Assembly: GCA_010909165.1 (NCBI GenBank) | Contig: MU008164.1 | Coordinates: forward strand, 434,001 to 498,000 | From: Anthoceros angustus | Taxonomy: Eukaryota; Streptophyta; Anthocerotopsida; Anthocerotales; Anthocerotaceae | Length of the DNA: 64,000 nucleotides | Direction: 5' to 3' | Part shown: in pieces, positions 35,780-46,290 of the stretch | Layout: every line of letters begins with the position of its first letter | How positions within the stretch are numbered: the stretch's first letter is position 1 | Notes under the pieces: generated by a model | Told to the model about the DNA's origin: nothing | The model's input: only the letters and a program-made list of their open reading frames with translations | The model's database searches: none | Position numbers and translations under genes: made by a program

Positions 35780-36643
35780 GACCCCCCCGTCTCCTCCCCC
35801 TCATAGAATTAAACACGTTCTGATGGGCACGTTTCTAGGAGGGAGACAGAGGAGGCACGGTCAGTACTTGGGCGATTCACTCGCCGGCGATCTCACTCCG
35901 ACTTTCCGCAGCAACCTTCGCCCCTTTCCAGCGCGCGCCGGACGCCCCTCACCAATCGCTGTCCCAGACGTGGAGCTTGGCCACTCCGCTCTCGACCATC
36001 CAGGGATCTTCCCGGTCTTCTTGTGACGAGAAAACGATGTGCCGAACCCGCTCGGTGCTGACCAGACGTCTCCAATCAACCCCGCGCGAGGATTCGATAC
36101 ACGGGGTCCCTCTCGCTCGCTGGCCACGCCTCTGATTCGAGCGATTTTCCCCCAAAACCTCCACCTCGCTCTCGCTGCCTGCGGTTCCCTCGCGCCTTCC
36201 CGTGGACGTTGCGCGCCTGTGGCCTCTACATCCGTTGTCCCGCTCCTCCTCACTGGACAGCCATACCGTGTGCTCCTCCCTCCATGCTCTGGCCTCCGTC
36301 TCGCTCATCTCCTCCAGCACTACTACTTGGAGCCTAGTGCTGTGTCACGAAGTTGAGAGCGCTGAGAATTGTGCAAGTCTCTTGTGGAGTGAATTGGCAA
36401 GGTCCTAGGGAGTTGGGAAGCCTGCATTTGTGACCGCTCGGAAGCCAACACTTGTTGCTTCGTTAATGAGGGGTGTTACTATCCAGGTGTTTTTAATAAG
36501 ATATTATGAATGTTCAGAGTAGGTGAAGGAGCCGCGAGAATCCATTCCTTGATCCAGGTAGTGTATACAATGCACGTATATACAATATGCAGCCTACTGA
36601 CATTGCTACAAGACAGTGGTCTAGAGTGAGAAAAGAAGCGGAT
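35780..36643. other. Unassigned GC-rich sequence downstream of TONSOKU
   Basis: Overlapping frames exist on both strands (for example 36039-36356 + and 35949-36320 -), but neither has a recognisable motif. The last ~150 bases before 36644 are AT-richer and probably hold the TONSOKU 3' UTR, which runs leftward. Confidence 0.35.
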
Positions 36644-39600
36644 TCATTTACAACAGGGCTTCTCTGTGCAGCAAGGTCTGCGTTGCGATGAGAAGTGCAC
36701 CAACCGAGCATCAACCCAATGCTTTTCAGGATGCTGTCTCTGCCGGGAATAACTCCAGGCATCGAACAGGGTTTCGACCTGCGTCGGAGACATTCCATCC
36801 GTGCTCAGTTCCAGCATCTGCAGGACTCGAGCTTCCTTGATTGCGTTCACCAGTTGGTTGTCTAAAAGTCTGGGTTTCGGCTGCTCCGAAATTCTCCGAC
36901 GCCGCCTCCTGCTCTGAGACGCAAGCAACGGTGTCAATGGCTCCGGCTCACCATCATCTTCGCTGTCAGCAATGTCATAAGTCTTGGGCAACATCTCCTC
37001 CCTAACCACCTCCAGGCTGCCCGATGCAGACGTGAAGACCTGGTCCTTCAGTTCTCCCGACTGCTTGCTCACTTGCTTAAACGTAATGTCATTGTCGGCC
37101 AAGTGCAACTCCAGAAGCGTCGAGTTGTCTGCTCACAACGATACGAGTAAGTTAAGGATGCTTAAAAGATGGGTTCAGAATGCAAGATTCGGTTTCGTGA
37201 CAAAATGACGCACCTTTCAAGGACTCCAGGAGCCGAAGAGCTCCCTCAAAGCTGATTCCGCACCCTCCTAGATGCAGGACCTTCAGACGGCATCCTGATC
37301 TTTTCAGTCCCTCGGCTATTCTATCTGCAGCCTGTGTATCGAACAGTGAACTGCCTGATTAGCTGAACTGGAGGGCAAAAAATATCGACCTCGATTGAAC
37401 TAAATTGAACCCACATTGACATTCTTGGCAGTAGTGAAGAACAAACCTCAATGTTGAGGACATTCCCACTAAGGTCAAGGAATGAAAGACCTTGGATGTG
37501 CATGACCTGCTTGCACAGTGTTACTGCACTTGTACCATAGAATCCACACGAAGACAGGTTGAGCTTCAAAAGCCTGCATGGGTGTTCCTGCAAAAAGTTG
37601 CTGAGCACCTCCGCACCACCCTGCAAATACATGACACTAAACTCAATGGCTTGAGTCTCTGACAAATCATTTCTTTACAGCTCAGGCCTTCAATGATGAC
37701 GGTAATAAACAGGTGAGGAGGCGAAGACTGGTACGTTTCGAATATCCGTTTTCGCAAGCGTTAAGGACGAGATACTCTTAGAAGTACTCAAGAACGTTGT
37801 CAGGCTCTTCACTCCTGTTTCGTCCAGCGCAACTTCCCTCAGATCCAACTCGGCAAAACTGGAAGAGTGTCAACGATTAAGCTCAAGAGGCACCGTCATC
37901 CAAGCTCCAGAGCTGATCGCAGCTGTACCTACCTTTTCAAAGCCGCGAGTTTGCGGAGGAGATCAGCAATGGCCAAGCCGGAAATTGGATTCGTTCCTGT
38001 AAGTTCATTGAAGTGTGGATTAAACACAAGCTGTCAGACTGTATCTGACTGCATGAGGTAAGCCAACCTTGAAGCAGACCAGCAATAACCATACCAATGG
38101 CGAGCTTTGAAAGTCGGCTTCCAGTTGGCAAAGATGACGTGATGCGGTCCACGGTTATGGTGTCTATGCCACATGCCTGTAACTCAAGTGATGCCAGAGC
38201 TGCCAGGTGAAGAAGAGGCTGTTGAGGTTCGTGCATGATCATGACAAGAAATGGTGAACATGAAGACAAACAAGGCTAACTGCGGCCCTACCTGGGCACT
38301 TCTCAAGAAGTTTAGCCAGACTCCTACCCACATGCTTTGTTAGTTTGTTGCCAGAGAGATTAAGCACCTCCAGCCGTGAAACAGTAATAGGACAGTCGCA
38401 AATCTGCAAAAGTAGCAGAAGTGTCAAACTGTTGAGAATGGCTACCTGCAAATTGGAAGAGCAAAGCGAAGGACATGTCCACATGATAACCTTCGTGAGG
38501 CATGCAGCTCCAAGGAGATTGTTGTGCAAATCAATGGTGAGGCCAAGATCCTTATGGCCAGTCTTTGAGATCAGCATTTGGATACTTTTCATCGTCTCAT
38601 TTCCTGCTACATGCACAATGTCTTCTTAATTATGCCTCGATACAAACTCAAGCCAGAAGCCAGAGAACGAACGATCAAAGCATATTGAAATCACAAAACG
38701 AACCTAGTTTGTTATGAGACATATCCAAAACAGACACAGGTGCTCGTGTTTCCAACGCTGCAAGTAGTGGTTGTGCCGATGCATCATCCATGTTACAACC
38801 AGACACAACGAGCTCACCTTCAGATTCCTGCAAGACCTGAAAGTTAGCGTACTGATGAAAAACCAGTGATTACAGAGAACTCATGCAACAATACAACAAA
38901 AATGGAGGCTATGCTCACCACGAGCTTGGTTAGCCTTTCCATGACTCCTACATTGGGCGGACATTTCAGACTGTGACACTGCACAATGTATTGATCAGAG
39001 AGGGACAGTTTGGTTGAACCTGTAATAATGAACCAGGACTGTGAGAAGAGAATTCTGCAACCGTGCAGTGCGGTGTAATTAAGCTCGTGCAGTGCGTGAC
39101 ACCATTTTGTCAATGTCAACTTACCACTGGCTACAGTTTGAACTCTATCTCCTTTCTTCAAAAGCATGAGCACGAGTTCGAGAAATTGAACTTGCTCAGC
39201 AACAGAAATATTGCACAGCACCGCAGCCTTGTTTCCTGTAAAAAGATATCTATAGGTCATAAACCAGCTTGTCAGCCATGTAAACGTCAAAATACAATAG
39301 TGGCTTCAGCAACAAGCACATTCCTACCAGATGGAAAGCTAGGATGACATGTAACCCGTTGTATCTCTTGCTCCAACCAGCTTAGAGTCTTTGGCCATAC
39401 GCTGTCCTGCTCAGCAGCTCGCTTCAGAACCACATTGATGTCATCGCCAAAGATTCCAACTTGGAGGGTGGCCGGCCCCTTCATATGGATACACAAAAGT
39501 CACCCTATCAGGCTGTGTCTACTTGAATTCTGCACTGGATGCTAACATAGACACCCTTTAGGCAGACACTTAAAAGGCGACAAAACTACCTCGAAGTGGT

Positions 39601-42600
39601 CTGATGCAGATGGAACGTGGCTGGGAATCACCTCTGTGCTTGCATTGTGATGAGAGGGGTGCAAACCCTCCCCCACTGCTGACATGGATTTGAAACTAAC
39701 GGGAGATGGTTTGTCTTTGTCTGCCATGCCAACTGCAGGAAGCACTTGACATATACCAAAGACCTTCTCCGAGCAAGCTCCCACAGCAGCATTAGAATGA
39801 AGATTTTTGTCGAGTGCTGACGTGCTGGATGGAAGAGGTGCTAACACATCGACCATATTTTGCATGCGCTGAAGTTCAGCATCAAGGCATTTGCTGACAG
39901 CATCAATTGGTAGGGAGGCCAGCCGAGTAGTACAAGGAGCTCCATTTTCACACTGCTCTCCATCTGGGATGATCGTCGGGGTCAAGCCAGGGTCCCCAGC
40001 TATCAAGTCTGCAGGGGACGTCAGTGTCACAGTTGTATAACCCCTGAACATTCTGTTGCTGGGACTATCCTCAGGGACCTCAGGAAGTTTATCATGAACG
40101 ACCTGGTCCCTCACTTTGCTCGCAGATTTGCAAATCCTTCTAAGCTTGCGTTCGGCTTGGACCTCACCAACAAGTTCCTGGTTTTCTGACCTGATCCTCT
40201 TGGAACAAATTGTTCGGGGGGGATCCTCTACAGCTTGATCATCTTCGCTGTCAGAGACATGCAACAGTTCCCTGCTTGCATTGTCTGAGAATGATGCAAG
40301 TGCAACTTTCGTGGAGAGCAATCTTCTGGGATGTCTTGTTTTCCCGTTCTTTGAATCCTGATAAACCTGAACTGGGGTTTGTTCTCCAGACTTATCACAA
40401 CAGTCATCATCACTCAGATCCTTCAACCGTTGTGCTCTAGATCTGGATGATGATCTACTCTCTACCGGAGGAGATTCGGCAGGACCTTCAGGAAGAGCTG
40501 GACTTGCTGGTGGGGTTTCACAGGCCTGAGAGCACGAAGGAGAATCCTCCTCACAGTCTGTTTCAGGACATTCTTCTGAGTCTTTGAGTAGAGAAGAGCC
40601 CCTGAGTGACTGCTTCAGCTGCTGCAAGGTGGAAGCCACCCTCCTGCATGTACAAGGGGCCAGGGAAACTCAATCAGGCGCCTCATGCTGATCAACCAGA
40701 CAAGCGACACAAATCAGAGAAGTTCATCTCATTTGCAGGGTAAAACAGGCAATATGCACCTAGCATCTTCGAATCGTTCTAGGCGTAGCAGATAAGATGA
40801 GTGCATGTTCTCCAGAGCCTGAACTTGTAACTTCCGGTACTTTGACTCTCCCTGTGACCTTGCTTTCCTGCATAGCCCAACATGTTATTTGAAATTCCTC
40901 AAGACGAGAGCAAGACCCATCCACTCGGAAGACCAACCGCTTACTCATAGGCTGCTTCATATTGTTGCAGTGCCGGCTCCCATTCTCCACAGTTATCCAG
41001 AGCATTTCCATAGTTCAGAAGGGCCACTGCTTGCCCCTGTCAGTATCAAGAAGCACACGTGACGCTGCATGTAGATAAGAAGACACCACAACATACAAAG
41101 CAAAAATCTGGTCTTGCTGAACATCATAGAGACGATGCAGGGGGCCTAGATTTGGCAGAAAAGCAGTAGTCTCAACACCGACCTCTATGTGACCAAGCCG
41201 TTTGCAGATCTCTAGACTTTTTAACTGCCATTTCTTAGCTTTATCAAACAGACGCAGATTTTGATAAGATTCGCCCATTGTTGCCATTGCATCACCAACC
41301 TTCTCGGTATCTCCCAAGCCATCACAAACCTTCTTTAACCTCTTGGCTAGAAGCAAGTGCTGTACAGAACACACCAAGCCCTCCATCCAGTTATGCTACC
41401 AGCTCAGAGGGAAAAAGTTGATTGCTGACTCAAAAACATTGACAAAAAGGCAAGCCATCGCTCATAGTATACTTTATCCCACGCTTGAAGTATGTTGCCT
41501 CCCGACAGCTCAATAAGCTCTTGCAGGACTGCATGCTCCTGATTCAAGTACTTTCGCATTTCAGGGGTGCCTTCGGCTTCTTGAGCCAAACGCTGCAGCT
41601 GTTTCTGCTTCTGCATCTTGCTCTCAAAACCCACGAGTTCTTTCTGCTTTCTTTTCACAATCGAGATGTTGCCCTTTATCTGTTTCTTCAGAGCACCTTC
41701 ATCTTCCAGCTTCATGGCAATACTCAGAGCATTCTTGTAGCACTGCAGAGCTCCTTCGAAGTCGAGCTTCTTATTATAAATCTCGCCCAGATTGATATAC
41801 CCCTTGGCTGCCCCCTGCTTATGCTCAATATTCCCACAGATCTCAACATCCTTCTGCGTATGCGACAAGGCTCGCTTCCAGTCCCTGTACACGATGTATA
41901 TCCGCCCAAGGTTGTGATGGACCCTGGAAAGCGCAGGTTCTTTTTCCGACACCTCCTCATCCTGACAAATCTTCAAGGCTTGTTCGAAGAGCAGCAACGC
42001 ACCGTTAGTGTCATCTTGCTCCTCCTTCCACAGGCCTAGGTTGTTGTACGCATCAACCAGCTCCACAACAAAAGATCGAGTATCGCCGTCAGGCGGGTTT
42101 GCCCTCAAACGCTGAGCAATACTCAGAGCAGCCTCCAGGTGCTTCTTAGTTTCCACATACAAAAAAGTGTCATCCAGCTCAGCAGGCTTGGTTTCCTTGG
42201 AGAACAGTTCCATGTACAGCCTTCCCAGCTGGGTGGAAGCCCGCTGCTGCTCCACCAAATCGGAGTCTTTGGTGGCAACTTCGAGGTGCTTTCTCTAATA
42301 CTCAAAGCAACCAACCATAAGCAACTCAGAACCCTTTCAGCTCGAACAAAACCAACTGGAATCCACGACCCAGCAACCAGAATGCACTAAATTGCACCAG
42401 ACTGCAGCTGTACCATGAATTTGAGGGCCTCTTCATGCTGGCCCAGCAGGAGGAAAATCTCTCCAACCATCTGGCAAGTGGTCATGAGACTGCGTCGTGA
42501 CGCCACATCCTGCGCCAAGCGCTTAGAGATATCGTAGTCTTTCCGGAACCACTGCAGCGCTTCCACATAGTCTCCACGATCCTTGAGGAAATGGCCGACT

Positions 42601-42689
42601 TGATTGGCCCAGCGCGCTTGCTCCAACACGTCTCCAGTGGCCTCGGCTTCTCGAAACGACTTCCTCAGCGTCTCCAACGCCCTGGCCAT
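36644..42689 (-). CDS. TSK: TONSOKU/BRU1-like protein (TPR + LRR), about 18 exons
   Basis: TONSOKU is the plant homologue of animal TONSL, a nuclear protein for replication-linked genome and chromatin maintenance. The start is the first in-frame ATG (42689). Exon 1 is 42689-42414, with RWANQVGHFLKDRGDYVEAL, a TPR. Exon 2 is 42294-41473, holding most TPRs, then 41359-41183, 41036-40945 and 40867-40760. Exon 6 (40643-39590) is large, acidic and Ser-rich, with EECPETDCEEDS and a KR-rich nuclear-targeting character. These junctions are phase-consistent. LRR exons follow from about 39490 to 37214 (LTKLV, VLNLSGNKLT, FLDLSGNVLN), and the last exon ends at 36644 with RRRRRRISEQPK. Boundaries below 39500 are approximate. 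Animal-type ankyrin repeats are not seen, as expected for the plant form. Fragments of this gene recur in the array at 7.4-23.9 kb. Confidence 0.93.
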
Positions 42690-43381
42690 GGCACACTCTG
42701 GCTCGCCGCGCTCCTGCCAGAGGGATGTCCGCACCGCTCCCGGAGCTGACCAATGCACTCCTTCAAGCCCTGCTGGCTCCTTCTCAGTCGAGATCCGTAC
42801 CACGCTTCATTCAAACATTCCCGCCTTTTTCTTTTCCAGGGAGGGATACAATCACACGGAACGATTTGGCACATACATATTACGCAGGAAATTCTGGCGA
42901 CGATGGCTAAGAGTGTCCTAGGAGCGAATCGCGAGTCACGTTCCGGAGAGGCGGATCGACCGGGGAGGACTGCCGTCTTTATGGTTGGCAACTATATAGA
43001 TTCCTGATCCCCGTCGCTGCAACAGTCTGCACTCCCTGTGCCACCGCGACAAGGATGGACTGGATGGGCCAAGGCGAAATAACCACTCCATAGCAATAGG
43101 TAGGCACAAAGCTCACTCCATCCAAAGGTCAAGGTGCAAGCCTGAGGTCCTCAACAATAGACCGCAGGTCCCAAAGTTGGAACATGTAACGGGCAGAGTC
43201 AGGGGTCATATGAGCTATGTAGTTCTGAGGCACTTGCTGATGACGCAGTAGCTCCCTAGACGAAGCAACTCAAATCGTTGTCAGGTTCGCTCACACGCGT
43301 CTCCGGCTACCTTCAGAAAAAAAGTGGAAAGGTTGAACACATTGCGAGTCGGAGACTTGGTGACTGTGGTGTACATAGCTT
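42690..43381. promoter_or_regulatory. TONSOKU upstream region / 3' flank of next gene
   Basis: 692 bp separates the TONSOKU start from the stop of the next minus-strand gene. An upstream extension of the TONSOKU frame to 42803 lacks an ATG. No TATA box or E2F-type site stands out enough to call. No additional gene is visible. Confidence 0.35.
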
Positions 43382-44204
43382 CTAAACAAGCTTCGCATCG
43401 GATAGGGATCCCAGATCCTTGAGAATGTCCTTCCGAGCACTGGCAAAAGGAGTGGAAAGCACAAAGCTATTCTTGAGCTCTGCCTGAAGCTCCGACAGCA
43501 GTCTGTGCCCGATCTGGTTGCACTTCTCTGCTTGTTCCACCTTCAAACAAGCATGCAGCAGGTCGTTAGCTGATGGAAACTCATTGCTTGCCCTCAAACG
43601 ATGGCCTGAAATGCAAATCGAGGCCAACCTGTGTCACTAACTTCTGATATATCTCCGGCAGGATATCCACGGCGTTCACGGAAGTGTCGGGAACCTTGGC
43701 TGCCACCCGCGGCGGCAATGGAACTTCAAAGCTCTCGTTTATAAAAGCTTCCCACTGCTGGAGTTCGGAAATGAGCCTGCGCTGCCGACCTGAGCGGGTT
43801 AAGGTACAGAAGATGGCTATGCAGAATCTCGTTAAAGCCACCACTTGAACGCCAAACCTTGCCAACAAGGAGAACTATGCTGCAATGCTAACCTTGCCTT
43901 CTTAGCCAGAAGCATTTTGTTCTTCCTCAGCTGCGCCGATTCCGAGGCCACATTCAGCATGTCGGGAGTGATGATGCTCTCCTCCCTTTGCAAGCCAGAT
44001 CCAGAGGCGTTTGCTGCGATGCTACTCTTCTGTCGCCTGTAGATGAAGCCATCGTCGTTCACAACTTCCCAGTCTGGAAAAGGCAATGTTAGCGCCAAAA
44101 CGGTTCTTTCAGAAGCAGGACAAGGGGAGAGGAGCAATCGCAGCAGTGAGCTGCCCACACAGAAGCAGCTGCAAGGCCATACCTTCCGGGATGAAGGACG
44201 CCAT
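43382..44204 (-). CDS. Unidentified short plant protein, 4 exons
   Basis: Start ATG at 44204 gives MASFIPE. A phase-1 intron joins it to DWEVVNDDGFIYRRQK (exon 44073-43858). Then comes exon 43789 down to about 43625 with QRRLISELQQWEAFINESFE and a Leu-rich helix. The final piece, ending at a stop at 43382, has NEFPSANDLLHACLKVEQAE and ends SLSDAKLV. The first two junctions are phase-consistent. The last is not: the frame changes by one base near 43625, where GCATTTCAG looks like an acceptor but no donor of suitable distance and phase is found. Expected length is about 220-230 residues, mainly helical. Function unknown. It shares a 161-bp divergent promoter with RPL4, which suggests housekeeping expression. 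Confidence 0.65.
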
Positions 44205-44365
44205 CCTCGGTATGAACAAGAGTTAGACCTAACCAGGGGTCGACTTAGAGTAACCATGCCCTAACCATACCCTAACCGGGTCGTCCCGCCTTTTGTTTCA
44301 GTCCCCCACCTGTTGTTTTCCTCTTTCCGCAGGGTGCTCCGGGTAGTGCAGCGGAAACCCTAGCG
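44205..44365. promoter_or_regulatory. Bidirectional promoter between the unidentified gene and RPL4
   Basis: Only 161 bp separates the two start codons. It contains two close copies of a CCCTAACC-type word (CATGCCCTAACC and CATACCCTAACC, 44256-44278) and AAACCCTAGCG just before the RPL4 start. AAACCCTA is the telobox, known in plants from ribosomal-protein and other translation-gene promoters, so its presence fits RPL4. Its action here is inference. Confidence 0.6.
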
Positions 44366-45703
44366 ATGGCGGCACGTCCTCTGGTCACGGTGCAGGTGTT
44401 GGAAGGCGATGGCGCCGCAGGAGAAGGTGGCCTGGTGCAGGCTGCGTTGCCGGAGGTGTTCAAGGCGCCAATCCGGTCTGACATCGTACAGTTTGTGCAC
44501 ACCAATCTGGCGAAGAACAAGAGACAGCCCTACGCTGTGAGCAGCAAGGCGGGGCATCAGACGTCCGCGGAGTCATGGGGTACTGGCAGAGCTGTGTCCA
44601 GAATTCCTCGTGTTCCAGGAGGCGGGACGCACCGAGCTGGGCAGGGAGCTTTCGGCAACATGTGTCGTGGGGGGCGCATGTTTGCTCCCACTAAGATCTG
44701 GAGGCGCTGGCACCGCAAGGTGAACATCAACCAGAAGAGGTACGCCATTGCGTCGGCTCTGGCGGCCTCCGCGGTGCCCGCTCTGGTGCTGGCCCGGGGC
44801 CACCGCATCGAGAAGGTGCCGGAGGTGCCGCTGGTGCTGAGCGATTCAGTCGAGAGCATCGAGAAGACCTCGGCCGCCGTGAAGCTGCTGAAGAAGATCG
44901 GCGCGTACGAGGATGTGGAGAAGGTGAAGGCGAGTCACAACATCCGGGCCGGGAAGGGGAAGATGAGGAACCGGAGGTACGTGTCTCGCAGGGGCCCTCT
45001 GATTGTTTACGGCACTGAAGGCGCCAAGCTGGCGAAAGCCTTCAGGAACATCCCCGGCGTGGAAATTGCTTCCGTGGATCGGCTCAACCTGCTGCAGCTG
45101 GCCCCCGGTGGCCACCTCGGGCGGTTTGTGGTATGGACCAAGTCCGCTTTCGAGAAGCTGGACTACATTTTCGGATCAGTGGAAAAGAAGTCGGAGGTGA
45201 AGAAGAACTACACTCTGCCTCGCTCCATCATGGCCAACCCTGACCTGGCTCGTCTCATCAACTCCGATGAGATCCAGTCCGTGGTCCGGCCCATCAAGAC
45301 GGAGGTGAAGAGGAGAGCCCTGAAGAAGAACCCACTGAAGAATCTGGGCGCCCTCCTGAAGCTCAACCCGTTCGCCAAGACTGCCAGGAGAATGGAGCTG
45401 CTGGCCCAGGCGCAGAGGGCCAAGGCTAGGGCAGAGAAGCTGGACAGCAAGAGGAAGCAGCCCAACCAGGTGAAATTCCTTCGGCTTCTTCCCTCTTCTC
45501 CTCCTAACCAGCTCTGTCACTTCCATGCCATTGTCTGTTGTCCCTTTGATGACACCCAAGTGTTGTGTCCCCTGTGGCAGGCCGAGGGTGCTACCCCAGA
45601 GAAGGTGAAGCAGGCCGGTGAGGCCTGGTACAAGACCATGATTTCTGATAGTGATTACACAGAGTTTGAGAACTTCGGCAAGTGGCTCGGTGTCTCACAA
45701 TGA
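44366..45703 (+). CDS. RPL4: 60S ribosomal protein L4 (uL4)
   Basis: Large-subunit protein uL4 of the cytosolic ribosome, whose internal loop lines the peptide exit tunnel. CDS is join(44366..45469, 45581..45703), 408 residues, usual for plant RPL4. The N-terminus is [10 protein letters not shown]. The loop region has [20 protein letters not shown] and [17 protein letters not shown] (residues about 52-113), and the C-terminus is [12 protein letters not shown]. The single intron (45470-45580, GTGAAA...GGCAG) is 111 nt, a multiple of three with no in-frame stop, so the unspliced frame stays open. Removing it gives the family-typical [12 protein letters not shown] join. Codon use is GC-rich. Confidence 0.97.
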   Translation: MAARPLVTVQVLEGDGAAGEGGLVQAALPEVFKAPIRSDIVQFVHTNLAKNKRQPYAVSSKAGHQTSAESWGTGRAVSRIPRVPGGGTHRAGQGAFGNMCRGGRMFAPTKIWRRWHRKVNINQKRYAIASALAASAVPALVLARGHRIEKVPEVPLVLSDSVESIEKTSAAVKLLKKIGAYEDVEKVKASHNIRAGKGKMRNRRYVSRRGPLIVYGTEGAKLAKAFRNIPGVEIASVDRLNLLQLAPGGHLGRFVVWTKSAFEKLDYIFGSVEKKSEVKKNYTLPRSIMANPDLARLINSDEIQSVVRPIKTEVKRRALKKNPLKNLGALLKLNPFAKTARRMELLAQAQRAKARAEKLDSKRKQPNQVKFLRLLPSSPPNQLCHFHAIVCCPFDDTQVLCPLWQAEGATPEKVKQAGEAWYKTMISDSDYTEFENFGKWLGVSQ

Positions 45704-45931
45704 GCTGCTGCTGTTTTGTCTGGCTATCTAGTAGAAGAGGAACAGTTGTCACAATTTTATCTTAGTGTCTCAGAGGAATGAGAAGAGAATTTTCGGTGGC
45801 GGCTCACAACTTACCTGTGTGGTGTGTTAAGGGTTTTCCTCTGCCGCCTTCTCTTCCGTCTTTGATTTTCTCATTTATGCAAACGCACAATTGGAGTCGG
45901 CATTTGCAAGGTGTGAGGGCAAGGGGCAGTT

Positions 45932-46100
45932 GTTCTATGAATAGGATGCAATCGCTCACAGGTGTTCCTTGAATAGGATGCAATCGCTTACAGGTGTTCC
46001 TTGAATAGAATGCAATTCCTTTCAATTGTTCCTTGAATAGGATGCGATTGCCTACAATTGTTCCTTGAATCGGATGCAACTGCTTCCAATTGTCCTTGAT
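45932..46100. repeat. Minisatellite, about 32-bp unit, five copies
   Basis: The core TTCCTTGAATAGGATGCAAT, followed by a variable CGCTTACAGGTG-like tail, is repeated about every 32 bp. Later copies drift to ATTGCCTACAATTG and ACTGCTTCCAATTG. It sits between the convergent 3' ends of RPL4 and phosphomannose isomerase. The minus strand is open through it, giving repeated HPIQGT/ILFKEQL peptides, which I regard as incidental. Confidence 0.85.
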
Positions 46101-46290
46101 TCCGTTTCCCTAGATGCAATCGCTTTGCCCGTATCTCCCTCTTTGTTAGAGACGTGATTTGCCTTTAAGGCACACTAATCGCTCTACGCAGTAACACGAA
46201 TGAAGAATGAAGCAATCAAGACGAATGAAGCATAAAGCAAGCAAGACTAGCAGAAGCAGAAGAGGATAAAGAGGTTAGCCTCTTCAACGT

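Noticed and set aside
35949-36320. 123-codon acidic frame on the minus strand
   Set aside because: Overlaps similar-length plus-strand frames and has no recognisable domain.
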